Below, piece by piece: positions 42,279 to 50,292 of a DNA stretch of 64,000 nucleotides. This stretch comes from Pantoea sp. A4 (lineage in GTDB: Bacteria > Pseudomonadota > Gammaproteobacteria > Enterobacterales > Enterobacteriaceae): NCBI RefSeq assembly GCF_000295955.2, contig NZ_ALXE01000025.1, positions 62,001 to 126,000 of the forward strand, in the 5' to 3' direction. Position 1 is the first letter of the stretch. Every line of letters begins with the position of its first letter. A program made the translations under genes and the position numbers. The notes under the pieces are model-generated. The model was not told where the DNA came from. It saw only the letters and a program-made list of their open reading frames with translations, and made no database searches.

Positions 42279-43288
42279 ATCTACCTGTTGCTCATGCTGG
42301 CGCGGAAGCAAGCCTTATGCTGTCAGGGCTGGAGACTGGCGTGATTCTACCGCCATCACTGATGCCTGGCCCGCAGCCTGCGCCCGTGTTTACCGTCGCT
42401 GTCGAAGAGTGGCAGCCCACCGTGACAGGGGGAGAGTCTGACTTGGTGGCAGAGGATTTACCTGCCAGCGATCTGCAACTACAGCTCATTATGCAGCAGT
42501 GGCTTCCTGACAGCACACCTGCCGTTTCAATTCAGAACGGAATCCAGGTTGCTGAATCGCCGTTTGCGGTGTCTGGTCCGGTGATCAATACAGCGCAACC
42601 GGTGATTGCAGGTTCAGTAATGAATACGCCAGAGCGTGCTGCTGATGCCCCAGCGATAGCTGCTGTTACCGTTCCTCAACCACATACCGCACTCCCGAAT
42701 GCCCTATTGCCGGTGGCAGCATCTTCAGGTGAGGAGCCGGTTTATCGTGCATCAAAAATCTTACCGACCTTAGTGGACAAGCTACCTGTTGAGGGTAAAC
42801 CGCAAGTGATATCGGCCGCAGAACTGTCACCCGTAAGGGAACCCCTCATCACTGCTTCAGCACCGGTGGTACTTAAACACCTGACGCATGAACAGTCGCA
42901 CCAGCTTCGACAATCGGTGGGTACCCATTTGCAGTGGCAGATCGACAGTCACACTCAGCAGGCGCGACTCAAGCTCACGCCCGAATCACTGGGCCAGCTG
43001 GAACTGGTCGTGCAGCGAGAGCCGGGCAAGTTACAGGTCGTTATTCATGCCACCCAGCCAGATGTCATGCGTCAGCTTCAACAGTTAATCCCTGAGATGC
43101 GTAGCACCCTGAGCGAGCAAAACGGTATGCAGGTTGATGTGCAGGTGGCGCAACAGCAGCAATCTGCACCACAGCAATCTTTACCCCAGCAAGAAAGCCA
43201 CGCTGAGGGATTGGGCGAAGCGGGTTCTCAGCGTGAGCGCGCGTCCCCTGGGATTTGGCAGGATCAATCCATTTTACGCATGGTGTGA
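42275..43288 (+). CDS. lafE: lateral hook-length control protein FliK (LafE)
   Basis: Molecular ruler of 337 residues that triggers the FlhB specificity switch. The N-terminal ~200 residues are unstructured and Pro/Ala/Val-rich. The C-terminal domain is the conserved Flg_hook fold (HLQWQIDSHTQQARLKLTPESLGQLELVVQREPGKLQVVI, then LRSTLSEQNGMQVDV-type helix), ending in a Gln-rich tail. I chose the GTG at 42275, which overlaps the lafC stop and has AGGAG 8 nt upstream, over a TTG at 42257. Confidence 0.88.
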   Translation: MNLPVAHAGAEASLMLSGLETGVILPPSLMPGPQPAPVFTVAVEEWQPTVTGGESDLVAEDLPASDLQLQLIMQQWLPDSTPAVSIQNGIQVAESPFAVSGPVINTAQPVIAGSVMNTPERAADAPAIAAVTVPQPHTALPNALLPVAASSGEEPVYRASKILPTLVDKLPVEGKPQVISAAELSPVREPLITASAPVVLKHLTHEQSHQLRQSVGTHLQWQIDSHTQQARLKLTPESLGQLELVVQREPGKLQVVIHATQPDVMRQLQQLIPEMRSTLSEQNGMQVDVQVAQQQQSAPQQSLPQQESHAEGLGEAGSQRERASPGIWQDQSILRMV

Positions 43289-43756
43289 ATGATGAAGATG
43301 AAAACGGTACTGCTGGTGGTGGTTATGGGGCTGCTCATGTCACTGCTGACCGCCGGTCTGGTGGTGGTGGGGAATGCCTGGATGAAGTCTGCCACTGAAG
43401 GCGGTGCGAACCCCTTTGCCACCCTGTTTAGCAAAAAAGAGGTGCCTTTGGTGGTGGGCTATGTGGAGCAGAAAAACATGATGATCACCCTCAAAGGCAA
43501 TGGCGATCGTGAGCGCTACCTGATGCTGGATCTGGCGTTTGTTACCCACAGTGAGCGTGAGGCCGCACAGACCGAGCTGGATATGCCCAAGCTCAAGTTT
43601 TTGGTGGTGGAGATGTTTTCCGGCATGCAGTACGCCTCCGCTCGCCTCATGACGGTTGAAGAAATTCGTATGCAGATGATGTCTCGTTTTCAGAGTGCCT
43701 ATGCGCAGCATCTGCCTTTCCAGGATGTTTTGATAGCTAAAATGGTGTATCAGTGA
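43289..43756 (+). CDS. lafF: flagellar basal-body associated protein FliL (LafF)
   Basis: Single-pass inner-membrane protein of 155 residues. N-terminal helix ~6-27 (VLLVVVMGLLMSLLTAGLVVVG), then a periplasmic FliL domain (NMMITLKGNGDRERYLMLDLAFVTHSEREAAQTE). FliL rings surround the stator and stabilise it under load, which fits a surface-motility flagellum. It abuts lafE with no gap and overlaps lafS (GTGA). Confidence 0.88.
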   Translation: MMKMKTVLLVVVMGLLMSLLTAGLVVVGNAWMKSATEGGANPFATLFSKKEVPLVVGYVEQKNMMITLKGNGDRERYLMLDLAFVTHSEREAAQTELDMPKLKFLVVEMFSGMQYASARLMTVEEIRMQMMSRFQSAYAQHLPFQDVLIAKMVYQ

Positions 43757-44463
43757 ACCAGTTAATCTCCGCTAAAAAACCGATCAAAGCCCCCATCACC
43801 CCAGCTGATGAATGCCGTTATCTACAGCAGTGGTCCCCGTTAGTGAAACGCATCGTCCGACAGTTGCTGCCGCAAACCGACAGCGTGGTCGGAAGCGACG
43901 ATTTGCAGCAAGTGGCTTTGCTCGGCTTATTACAGTCACTGCGCCGTTACGGTCATCCCGATGAGCAGTTTGGCAGCTATGCGCAAATGCGCGTGCGCGG
44001 CGCAGTGCTGGATTATCTGCGTCAGCATGACTGGCGGCCACGTCGATTGCGCCAGCGCACGCACAAAATTAACGATGGCGTCCGCGCATTAACGCGTGAG
44101 TTAGGCCATGAGCCGCGCGAAGAAGAAGTCTGCCAGCATCTCAACATCAGTCATGCTGCCTATCGCGATTACGTTCAGCAGGTCAACGCAAAAGAGATGG
44201 AAAGTCTGGATGAATTGCTGGCAAACACTAACGAACCGCAGTGGATTGATAGTGCCCACTGGGATGACGAATTTATGTTGTCGCGCAGTATGCAACAGGC
44301 ACTTGCTACGCTTCAGCCGCGTGAAAAAATGGTGCTGTGTCTCTATTACCAATATGAGCGTAACCTGCGCGAAATCGCGCTGATGCTCTCGCTGACCGAG
44401 GCCCGCGTTTGCCAGATAAATAAACAGGCCGGACAAAAAATTAAGCGCTTTTTTGAGTACTGA
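43753..44463 (+). CDS. lafS: lateral flagellar sigma-28 factor FliA (LafS)
   Basis: Alternative sigma factor of 236 residues (E. coli FliA 239). It has region 2 (LLGLLQSLRRYGHPDEQFGSYAQMRVRGAVLDYLRQHDWRPR), region 3, and region 4 with the helix-turn-helix (EREIALMLSLTEARVCQINKQ-type). It directs RNA polymerase to late lateral genes such as flagellin. Its usual antagonist FlgM is not encoded in this locus. GTG start overlapping lafF; expressed from the sigma-54 promoter at 41743. Confidence 0.94.
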   Translation: MNQLISAKKPIKAPITPADECRYLQQWSPLVKRIVRQLLPQTDSVVGSDDLQQVALLGLLQSLRRYGHPDEQFGSYAQMRVRGAVLDYLRQHDWRPRRLRQRTHKINDGVRALTRELGHEPREEEVCQHLNISHAAYRDYVQQVNAKEMESLDELLANTNEPQWIDSAHWDDEFMLSRSMQQALATLQPREKMVLCLYYQYERNLREIALMLSLTEARVCQINKQAGQKIKRFFEY

Positions 44464-44465
44464 AT

Positions 44466-45332
44466 ATGCAGAAAATTCTGGGACTACTGGTGGTGTTGGG
44501 TTGTGTCGCCGGGGGATATCTGCACGCAGGTGGATTGCTGTCAGCGTTTTGGCAGCCGGGTGAGTTATTGATCATTCTGGGGTCGGGGGCGGGTGCATTG
44601 ATGATTGCCAATCCTCGTAGCGTGATTGTAGCAATGTGGCAGCAGATCCGACTGGTGATGAAAAAGGAGGCTTTTAACGACGAATTTCAGCGCCAGCTAT
44701 TAATGCTGTTGTATGAGTTGCTTGAGCTGGTACAGAACGGCGGCCTGAAAGCGTTGGATGCGCATATCGACACGCCAGAAAACAGCGATCTGTTTCAGAA
44801 GTATCCCCGGGTGCTGGCGGACAAGGAATTTATCACTTTTATTTCGGATAACTTCCGACTGATGGCGATGGGCAAAATCAATGAACATGAGCTGGAAGGG
44901 ATTCTGGAGCAGGAGCTTGGGGCGTTAGAAGAACAGATGCTGGTGCCCTCAAGGTCATTGCAGCGAGTGGCCGAAGCGATGCCCGGCTTTGGCATCTGTG
45001 CGGCGGTATTGGGCATCATTATTACCATGCAAAATATCGACGGTTCGATTGCGCTGATCGGCATGAAAGTCGCAGCGGCGCTGGTAGGCACCTTCCTCGG
45101 GGTATTTTTATGCTATTGCTTCCTCGACCCGCTGGCGAACTCTATGGAGCAGAGTACCAAGCGGCGCTTTGCGGTGCTGGAGTGCATTCGTACCGTGCTG
45201 GTGAATCAAGTGGCGGGTAAACCTACGCTTTTGGCGGTAGATGCCGGACGTAAAATGTTGCCGATAGAGAGTAAGCCGACCTTTGCAACGCTCGACAATT
45301 GGGTAACACAGCTCAATGAGGGCGGTGCATGA
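44466..45332 (+). CDS. lafT: lateral flagellar stator protein MotA (LafT)
   Basis: Stator channel subunit of 288 residues with four membrane helices (two near 1-50, two near 165-220) and the MotA signature VAEAMPGFGICAAVLGIIITMQNIDGS. The cytoplasmic loop between helices 2 and 3 carries charged residues that engage FliG. It pairs with LafU to form the ion-driven motor, overlapping its start by 4 nt. Confidence 0.94.
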   Translation: MQKILGLLVVLGCVAGGYLHAGGLLSAFWQPGELLIILGSGAGALMIANPRSVIVAMWQQIRLVMKKEAFNDEFQRQLLMLLYELLELVQNGGLKALDAHIDTPENSDLFQKYPRVLADKEFITFISDNFRLMAMGKINEHELEGILEQELGALEEQMLVPSRSLQRVAEAMPGFGICAAVLGIIITMQNIDGSIALIGMKVAAALVGTFLGVFLCYCFLDPLANSMEQSTKRRFAVLECIRTVLVNQVAGKPTLLAVDAGRKMLPIESKPTFATLDNWVTQLNEGGA

Positions 45333-46216
45333 AAGCGGGGCAGGGGCACGCGACGATCATCAAGCGCGGGGGCAAAAAGGGGCATCATGCCCATCACGGT
45401 GGCGCATGGAAGGTCGCATTTGCCGATTTTACCCTCGCGATGATGGCGCTGTTTATGGTGCTATGGATTATCGCTTCTTCCACCAAAGATGAGCGGCGTG
45501 AGGTGGTGGCATCACTGCATGGAACCTCCGTGTTTAGTGGCTCGGCTTTTTATCCTTTTAACAACGCGGCCAGCAGCGGCACCAGTGCGGTAGGGCAACC
45601 CGAGGGGTTGGTCAGCACGGAGGGCAGTCTGCCGGTGGAAACCGCTGAAATCTCTGCGGCTGGCCCTGCCACTGAACAGATGATTGCATTGAGCGAAAAA
45701 CAGCAGCAGTCACTGGAACAGTTGAGTCAGCTGTGGCAGAAAATCACCGAAGTTGCAGCGTTGTTGGACGCGCAGGGCCACGTCACCCTGGAAGCGATTC
45801 CGCAGGGGTTACGAGTACAGATCCATGACGATAAAAATCGCAATATGTTTGTGCGTGGTAGTGCCGTGCTGACGCCCTATTTTGCCACCCTGCTGCGCGA
45901 TCTCGCTCCGCTGTTCGCTCAACTGGATAACCCGCTGATGATCTCCGGCCATACCGATGGCACCCGCTACCGCGCTGCCGCTCAGTACGATAACTGGAAC
46001 TTGTCGGGTGAACGTGCTCTGGCTGCCCGCCGTACGCTGATTAGCGGAGGTCTACCTGAAACACGCGTGATGCAGGTGAATGGATTGGCCGATCGCATGC
46101 TGCTCGATCGTGAAAACCCGGCAGCGGACCGTAATCGCCGCATTGAGATTATGGTGTTGACGGATATGGCCGTGGAGAGTTTGTCGCAATTCTATGGTCA
46201 GTCAACAACCGGTTGA
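45329..46216 (+). CDS. lafU: lateral flagellar stator protein MotB (LafU)
   Basis: Stator anchor of 295 residues. A single transmembrane helix (VAFADFTLAMMALFMVLWIIAS) carries the proton-binding Asp in the ADF context; this resembles proton-type MotB more than sodium-type PomB. The C-terminal OmpA-like peptidoglycan-binding domain has ISGHTDGTRY and DRNRRIEIMV. In E. coli K-12 the homologue is a fragment; here it is full length. End of the lateral flagellar locus. Confidence 0.94.
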   Translation: MKAGQGHATIIKRGGKKGHHAHHGGAWKVAFADFTLAMMALFMVLWIIASSTKDERREVVASLHGTSVFSGSAFYPFNNAASSGTSAVGQPEGLVSTEGSLPVETAEISAAGPATEQMIALSEKQQQSLEQLSQLWQKITEVAALLDAQGHVTLEAIPQGLRVQIHDDKNRNMFVRGSAVLTPYFATLLRDLAPLFAQLDNPLMISGHTDGTRYRAAAQYDNWNLSGERALAARRTLISGGLPETRVMQVNGLADRMLLDRENPAADRNRRIEIMVLTDMAVESLSQFYGQSTTG

Positions 46217-46411
46217 ATAAAGTGGCGCAAGGTCCAGCGCTGCGCCTATTATTACGGGGTTGAACGAAAAGATATTCTGCTGCCAGACGCGTGGTTCGGT
46301 GAGTTAAGCGCTGTATTGTTTTTATCGCCTGTCAAACGTTGTCCTCTTCATAAAACTGAAAACAGCAGACGATACTTTCGGAGCGTAACCGTGATGGAGT
46401 GAGTGCTCTCT
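46217..46411. promoter_or_regulatory. intergenic region before acyltransferase, weak Pho-box-like string
   Basis: 195 bp. A CTGTCAA at 46329-46335 followed by TTGTCCT at 46339-46345 resembles two Pho-box half-sites, but the spacing is one base short and the second half is poor. Nothing else is recognised. Ornithine-lipid genes are phosphate-regulated in some bacteria, so the string is recorded, at low confidence. Confidence 0.25.
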
Positions 46412-48136
46412 ATGTTTTCGATTGAACAGGTGTTACAAGATTTACGCCCTAATCATACTCCAGCGGCCTGGCAACTCCGGTTGCTAAAATGGGCGCTGCG
46501 TGAACAGGAGTTTCAGGATTTCGCTGCCCGCCACCCGCATCTTAAAGGCGTGGATATGGTCGAGCAGATTCTGGACCATCTCAGCGTCCGCTGTGAGCTG
46601 GCCGACCGCGACCGGGAACAGATCCCGCCGCGTGGCCCGGCGATTATCGTGGCTAACCATCCGCTGGGCGCACTGGATGGTTTGGCGCTGCTGCTGGCCG
46701 TCTCTAAAGTGCGGCCTGATACCAAAATTGTCGCCAACCGCTTGCTGATGGCACTAGAGCCCATCAATTCCCTGATGCTGCCGGTCGATAACATGAGCAG
46801 CCGTACCAGCCGCGATCAGCTCCAGCAGATGCAAAACCACCTGGAAAATCAGGGCGTGCTGATTGTCTTCCCGGCCGGTGAAGTGTCCCGTATGGGAAGC
46901 CAGGGAATACGCGATAACAAGTGGCACCACAGTTTTCTACGCCTGGCCGCGCGTGCGCGTGCGCCACTGGTGCCCGTGCATGTAGCGGGGCGCAACAGCG
47001 CGCTGTTCTATGCCGTGGCGAAAATCATTCCGCCGATGGCACTCTTAATGCTGGTGCGCGAGATGTTTCGCAAGCGTGGCAGCGAAATCAACTTACGTAT
47101 TGGCGAGCAAATTCCTTTCTCCTCATGGCACGATGGTCACACGCCGGGGAAAGAGTTAGCCAAACGGCTGCGTAAGCACGTGTATCGCCTCGGGCAGAAT
47201 AAGCCGGGTCTGTTCCAGACGGAAAGCGCGATTGCGCTGGCAGAAGACCGCGCCGAATTGAAACAGGCGCTGAAAGCCAGTGAAAAGCTGGGTACGCTGC
47301 CGGACGGCAAAGAAATTTTTCTCTGGCGTCGCAACGGGGCGACCCGTGTTCCGCTGCTGCGCGAGTTGGGGCGCTTGCGTGAAATTGCGTTCCGCGCCGT
47401 TGGGGAAGGCAGTGGCCGACGCCGCGATCTCGACAGCTATGATGACGACTACTACCACTTAATTTTGTGGGATGACGCTGCGCTGGAGATCGTGGGGGCT
47501 TACCGCTTTATTCCTGGTGATGAGCAGCTCACTCGCCGTGGTCTGGAGGGCTTCTACAGCCACAGCCTGTTCCACTACGATGAGCAGATGATGCCTATCT
47601 TGCAGCACAGTATTGAGCTGGGCCGCAGCTTTATCCAACCGGCTTACTGGGGTAAGCGGGGCCTGGATTACCTCTGGCTCGGCATTGGTGCCTATCTGGC
47701 AAAATATCCGCAGACGCGCTATCTGTTTGGACCGGTCTCCATCTCCGGTGGTTTACCCCTTGCTGCGCGCGATTTGCTGGTGGCTTTCTATCGCCTCTAT
47801 TTCCCGACCGAACTCCCACTGGCAACGTCACGTCGCCCCTATCCGGCTTCACTGCCGGAAGTGCTGGCGCAGTTCAGCGGTGATAACTATCAGGAAGATC
47901 TGACGCGATTAAAGCAGATGCTGAATAATCTCGGGACTGCGATCCCAACGCTCTACAAACAGTACTCCGAACTGTGTGAGCCGGGTGGCGTGCAGTTTAT
48001 TGATTTCGGTAGCGATCCTGATTTCAACAACTGCATTGATGGCCTGGTACTGGTGGATATCACGCGGCTGAAGCCTACGCGTTATGCCCGATACATCGCG
48101 GTACATCAGGCGGAGAAAAAGCCAGAACAGGGTTGA
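46412..48136 (+). CDS. olsF: two-domain acyltransferase, probable ornithine-lipid synthase OlsF
   Basis: About 574 residues. The N-terminal ~270 form a PlsC-type O-acyltransferase with the NHX4D motif (NHPLGALD, Asn82-Asp89) and an FPAGEVSRMG glycerolipid-acyltransferase block. The C-terminal half is an OlsB/hemolysin-like N-acyltransferase (GNAT-type) domain, with LREIAFRAVGEGSGRRRDLDSYDDDYYHL and LEIVGAYRF. This fusion is the layout of OlsF of Serratia proteamaculans, which makes ornithine lipids alone: the C-terminal half acylates ornithine and the N-terminal half adds the second chain. Function is inferred from architecture. The start is ambiguous: ATG 46412 (chosen) or GTG 46403. Confidence 0.8.
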   Translation: MFSIEQVLQDLRPNHTPAAWQLRLLKWALREQEFQDFAARHPHLKGVDMVEQILDHLSVRCELADRDREQIPPRGPAIIVANHPLGALDGLALLLAVSKVRPDTKIVANRLLMALEPINSLMLPVDNMSSRTSRDQLQQMQNHLENQGVLIVFPAGEVSRMGSQGIRDNKWHHSFLRLAARARAPLVPVHVAGRNSALFYAVAKIIPPMALLMLVREMFRKRGSEINLRIGEQIPFSSWHDGHTPGKELAKRLRKHVYRLGQNKPGLFQTESAIALAEDRAELKQALKASEKLGTLPDGKEIFLWRRNGATRVPLLRELGRLREIAFRAVGEGSGRRRDLDSYDDDYYHLILWDDAALEIVGAYRFIPGDEQLTRRGLEGFYSHSLFHYDEQMMPILQHSIELGRSFIQPAYWGKRGLDYLWLGIGAYLAKYPQTRYLFGPVSISGGLPLAARDLLVAFYRLYFPTELPLATSRRPYPASLPEVLAQFSGDNYQEDLTRLKQMLNNLGTAIPTLYKQYSELCEPGGVQFIDFGSDPDFNNCIDGLVLVDITRLKPTRYARYIAVHQAEKKPEQG

Positions 48137-48167
48137 TTTGTCACCGCAGTGTCATTTGCTTTCGGTA

Positions 48168-48198
48168 GCCTCTGTCGCTGAATTCTGACGCCAGAGGC
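48168..48198 (+). promoter_or_regulatory. hairpin sequestering the ribosome site of the ABC ATPase gene
   Basis: GCCTCTG (48168-48174) is complementary to CAGAGGC (48192-48198), and the right arm contains the AGAGG ribosome site of the gene starting at 48207 (spacing 9). Folding would hide the site. It may simply be chance or a weak terminator stem for the upstream gene. Confidence 0.4.
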
Positions 48199-48206
48199 CC
48201 CAAAGC

Positions 48207-49274
48207 ATGGCAGGCATAACCCTGACCGCACTGCACAAATCTTTTGCCGCCCAGCCGGTACTGCAAGATATCTCCTTACAGATCAATGCGGGTGAATTCA
48301 TCGCCATTCTTGGCCCCTCTGGCTGTGGCAAAACTACGTTGCTGCGGTTGATCGCCGGTTTTGAGACGCTCGACAGCGGCGAGATCCACGTTGGCGATCG
48401 CCAGTTCGCTGGACACAAACACCACCTTCCTCCGGAAGCGCGTAACCTGGGCGTTGTCTTTCAAAGCTATGCGCTGTGGCCGCACATGACCGTGGCGGAA
48501 AACGTGGCTTACAGTCTTAAAGTCAGCGGTGTTGCCCGTGCGGAGCGTGAAACGCGGACTCAGCAGGCGTTAGCGCTGGTAGGGCTGGAGCCGTTTGCCC
48601 AACGCCAGCCTGCCGATCTCTCCGGCGGCCAGCGGCAGCGCGTGGCGCTGGCACGTTGCCTGGTGGCAAAGCCAACGCTGGTGCTACTGGACGAGCCACT
48701 CGCCAACCTGGATGTCCACCTGCGCACCACCATGGAAGAGGAGTTTCGCCGTTTCCATCAACACAGCCATGCCACGCTGATTTACATCACCCACGACCAA
48801 CAGGAAGCGATGGCGCTGGCCGATCGCATCGTGGTGCTGGATGCCGGGCGTGTGATGCAGTTCGCCACGCCGCAGATCTTGTGGCGCGAGCCCGCCAACG
48901 CCATGGTGGCCCGTTTTATTGATGATGGCCGTATCTTGCCGGTCTCGGAGATAGAGCCACAGCATAACGGGCGCGCTTTTGTCACGCTGTGTGGTTTACG
49001 CACTTCACTGCGCTGCTCGCCACAACAGGGAGTACAAGCTGAAGCACAGGCCAGTTTTCATGCGGTGGATTTTGCCGTGGCTGCGCCCGGTGAGCCGCAG
49101 TTTACCGCTCTGGTTCAGCGGGTGATCTATCGGGGCAGCGGCTACCAGATCAATGTGACGCCCCTGGCGCACCCCGACGTCAGCCTGACGCTGATGCTCA
49201 ATGACACTGTTTTGCCCGTCGCGGGGGACACACTGGGTGTGGCCGTGCGCGATGGCTGGATCCTTCCCTGTTAA
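48207..49274 (+). CDS. ABC importer ATPase (FbpC/PotA-like)
   Basis: Cytoplasmic ATPase of 355 residues. Walker A LGPSGCGKTTLLRL, Q-loop VVFQSYALWPHM, signature LSGGQRQRVALAR, Walker B LVLLDEPLANLD and switch His in YITHDQQEAMAL are all intact. A C-terminal ~110-residue TOBE-type regulatory domain (RCSPQQGVQAEA...) follows. It forms an operon with the binding protein (15-bp gap) and the permease. The family (ferric, 2-aminoethylphosphonate, polyamine, thiamine, sugar-phosphate importers) does not fix the substrate. Confidence 0.9.
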   Translation: MAGITLTALHKSFAAQPVLQDISLQINAGEFIAILGPSGCGKTTLLRLIAGFETLDSGEIHVGDRQFAGHKHHLPPEARNLGVVFQSYALWPHMTVAENVAYSLKVSGVARAERETRTQQALALVGLEPFAQRQPADLSGGQRQRVALARCLVAKPTLVLLDEPLANLDVHLRTTMEEEFRRFHQHSHATLIYITHDQQEAMALADRIVVLDAGRVMQFATPQILWREPANAMVARFIDDGRILPVSEIEPQHNGRAFVTLCGLRTSLRCSPQQGVQAEAQASFHAVDFAVAAPGEPQFTALVQRVIYRGSGYQINVTPLAHPDVSLTLMLNDTVLPVAGDTLGVAVRDGWILPC

Positions 49275-49289
49275 CCGATCGTTTACTCA

Positions 49290-50291
49290 ATGGAAAAGGC
49301 GATGCGCACAACGCTTAATGCACTTTTAATCACCTCTGGCATCTTGCTCTCTGGCACGGCAATGGCTGACGACGCACCTGCGGGCACGCTGGTGGTTTAC
49401 ACCTCTCAGGCTCCCGAAATAGCCCAACAGACAATGGACGCGTTTAAAGCGGCCTATCCGAATATCAAGGTGGAGTGGACGCGCAACGGCACCACTCAAC
49501 TGATGAATGTGCTGCACACGGAGATGCTGAGTGGAGGTGCGAAAGCGGATGTTCTGCTGGTCGCAGATGCGATCAACCTGGGTTCGCTGAAAGCCGAAGG
49601 GCAACTGTATGCGTACCCGGATGCGCCGGTGAGCCATATCAATCCCTCTTTCTACGACAAGGATAAAACCTGGTTTGGCACCAAAATTATCGCCACCGTT
49701 ATTGCTTACAACACCGAACATGCCAAACCGGTGAAGAGCTGGAAAGCGCTGGCGGTAGCGGAAAATAAAGGGCAGATCGCCATGCCCAGCCCGCTCTATT
49801 CCGGGGCTGCGCTGTATAAGCTCCACACCGATATCAACACCCCAGCAATTGGCTGGAACTTCTATCAGCAACTGGCGGCGTTAGGTGTGGCGCCTCAAGG
49901 CGGCAATGGCCCGGCAATCAAGGCGGTCGCCAGCGGGCTGGATAAGTACGGTATCGTCACTGACGCCGATATTATTCTGGCGAAGAAAAAAGGCTCGCCC
50001 ATCGATCTGGTCTATCCGCAGGAAGGGGTCTCCTACGTGACTGAGCCGGTTGCCATCCTGAAATCTGCCCATAATCTGCCAGCGGCCAAAGCGTTTGTGA
50101 ATTTCCTGCTGTCAGAAAAAGGACAACAGCTAGTGGTTGAGCAGGGTAACCGTCCACTGGACGATCGTATTCCTACGCCAGCCGGTTTTACTCCGTTGGA
50201 CAACATCAAGCTCCTGACGCCGGATATCGCCAAAGCGATAGCGGAAGATGCCAGCGTGCGTGACAAATTCACCGCACTGTTTGGAGGCTGA
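49290..50291 (+). CDS. ABC importer periplasmic binding protein, FbpA/AfuA-like
   Basis: 333 residues with a Sec signal (LNALLITSGILLSGTAMADD). The mature protein starts in the FbpA-type pattern LVVYTSQAPEIAQQTMDAFKAAYPNIKVEWTR and has a KKKGSPIDLVYPQEGVSYV block common to this superfamily. I do not find the adjacent Tyr-Tyr pair that coordinates iron in classical FbpA, so the ligand may be an anion or organophosphate rather than ferric iron. Start ATG 49290; an ATG at 49302 is an alternative. Part of the ATPase-binding protein-permease operon. Confidence 0.85.
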   Translation: MEKAMRTTLNALLITSGILLSGTAMADDAPAGTLVVYTSQAPEIAQQTMDAFKAAYPNIKVEWTRNGTTQLMNVLHTEMLSGGAKADVLLVADAINLGSLKAEGQLYAYPDAPVSHINPSFYDKDKTWFGTKIIATVIAYNTEHAKPVKSWKALAVAENKGQIAMPSPLYSGAALYKLHTDINTPAIGWNFYQQLAALGVAPQGGNGPAIKAVASGLDKYGIVTDADIILAKKKGSPIDLVYPQEGVSYVTEPVAILKSAHNLPAAKAFVNFLLSEKGQQLVVEQGNRPLDDRIPTPAGFTPLDNIKLLTPDIAKAIAEDASVRDKFTALFGG

Positions 50292-50292
50292 G

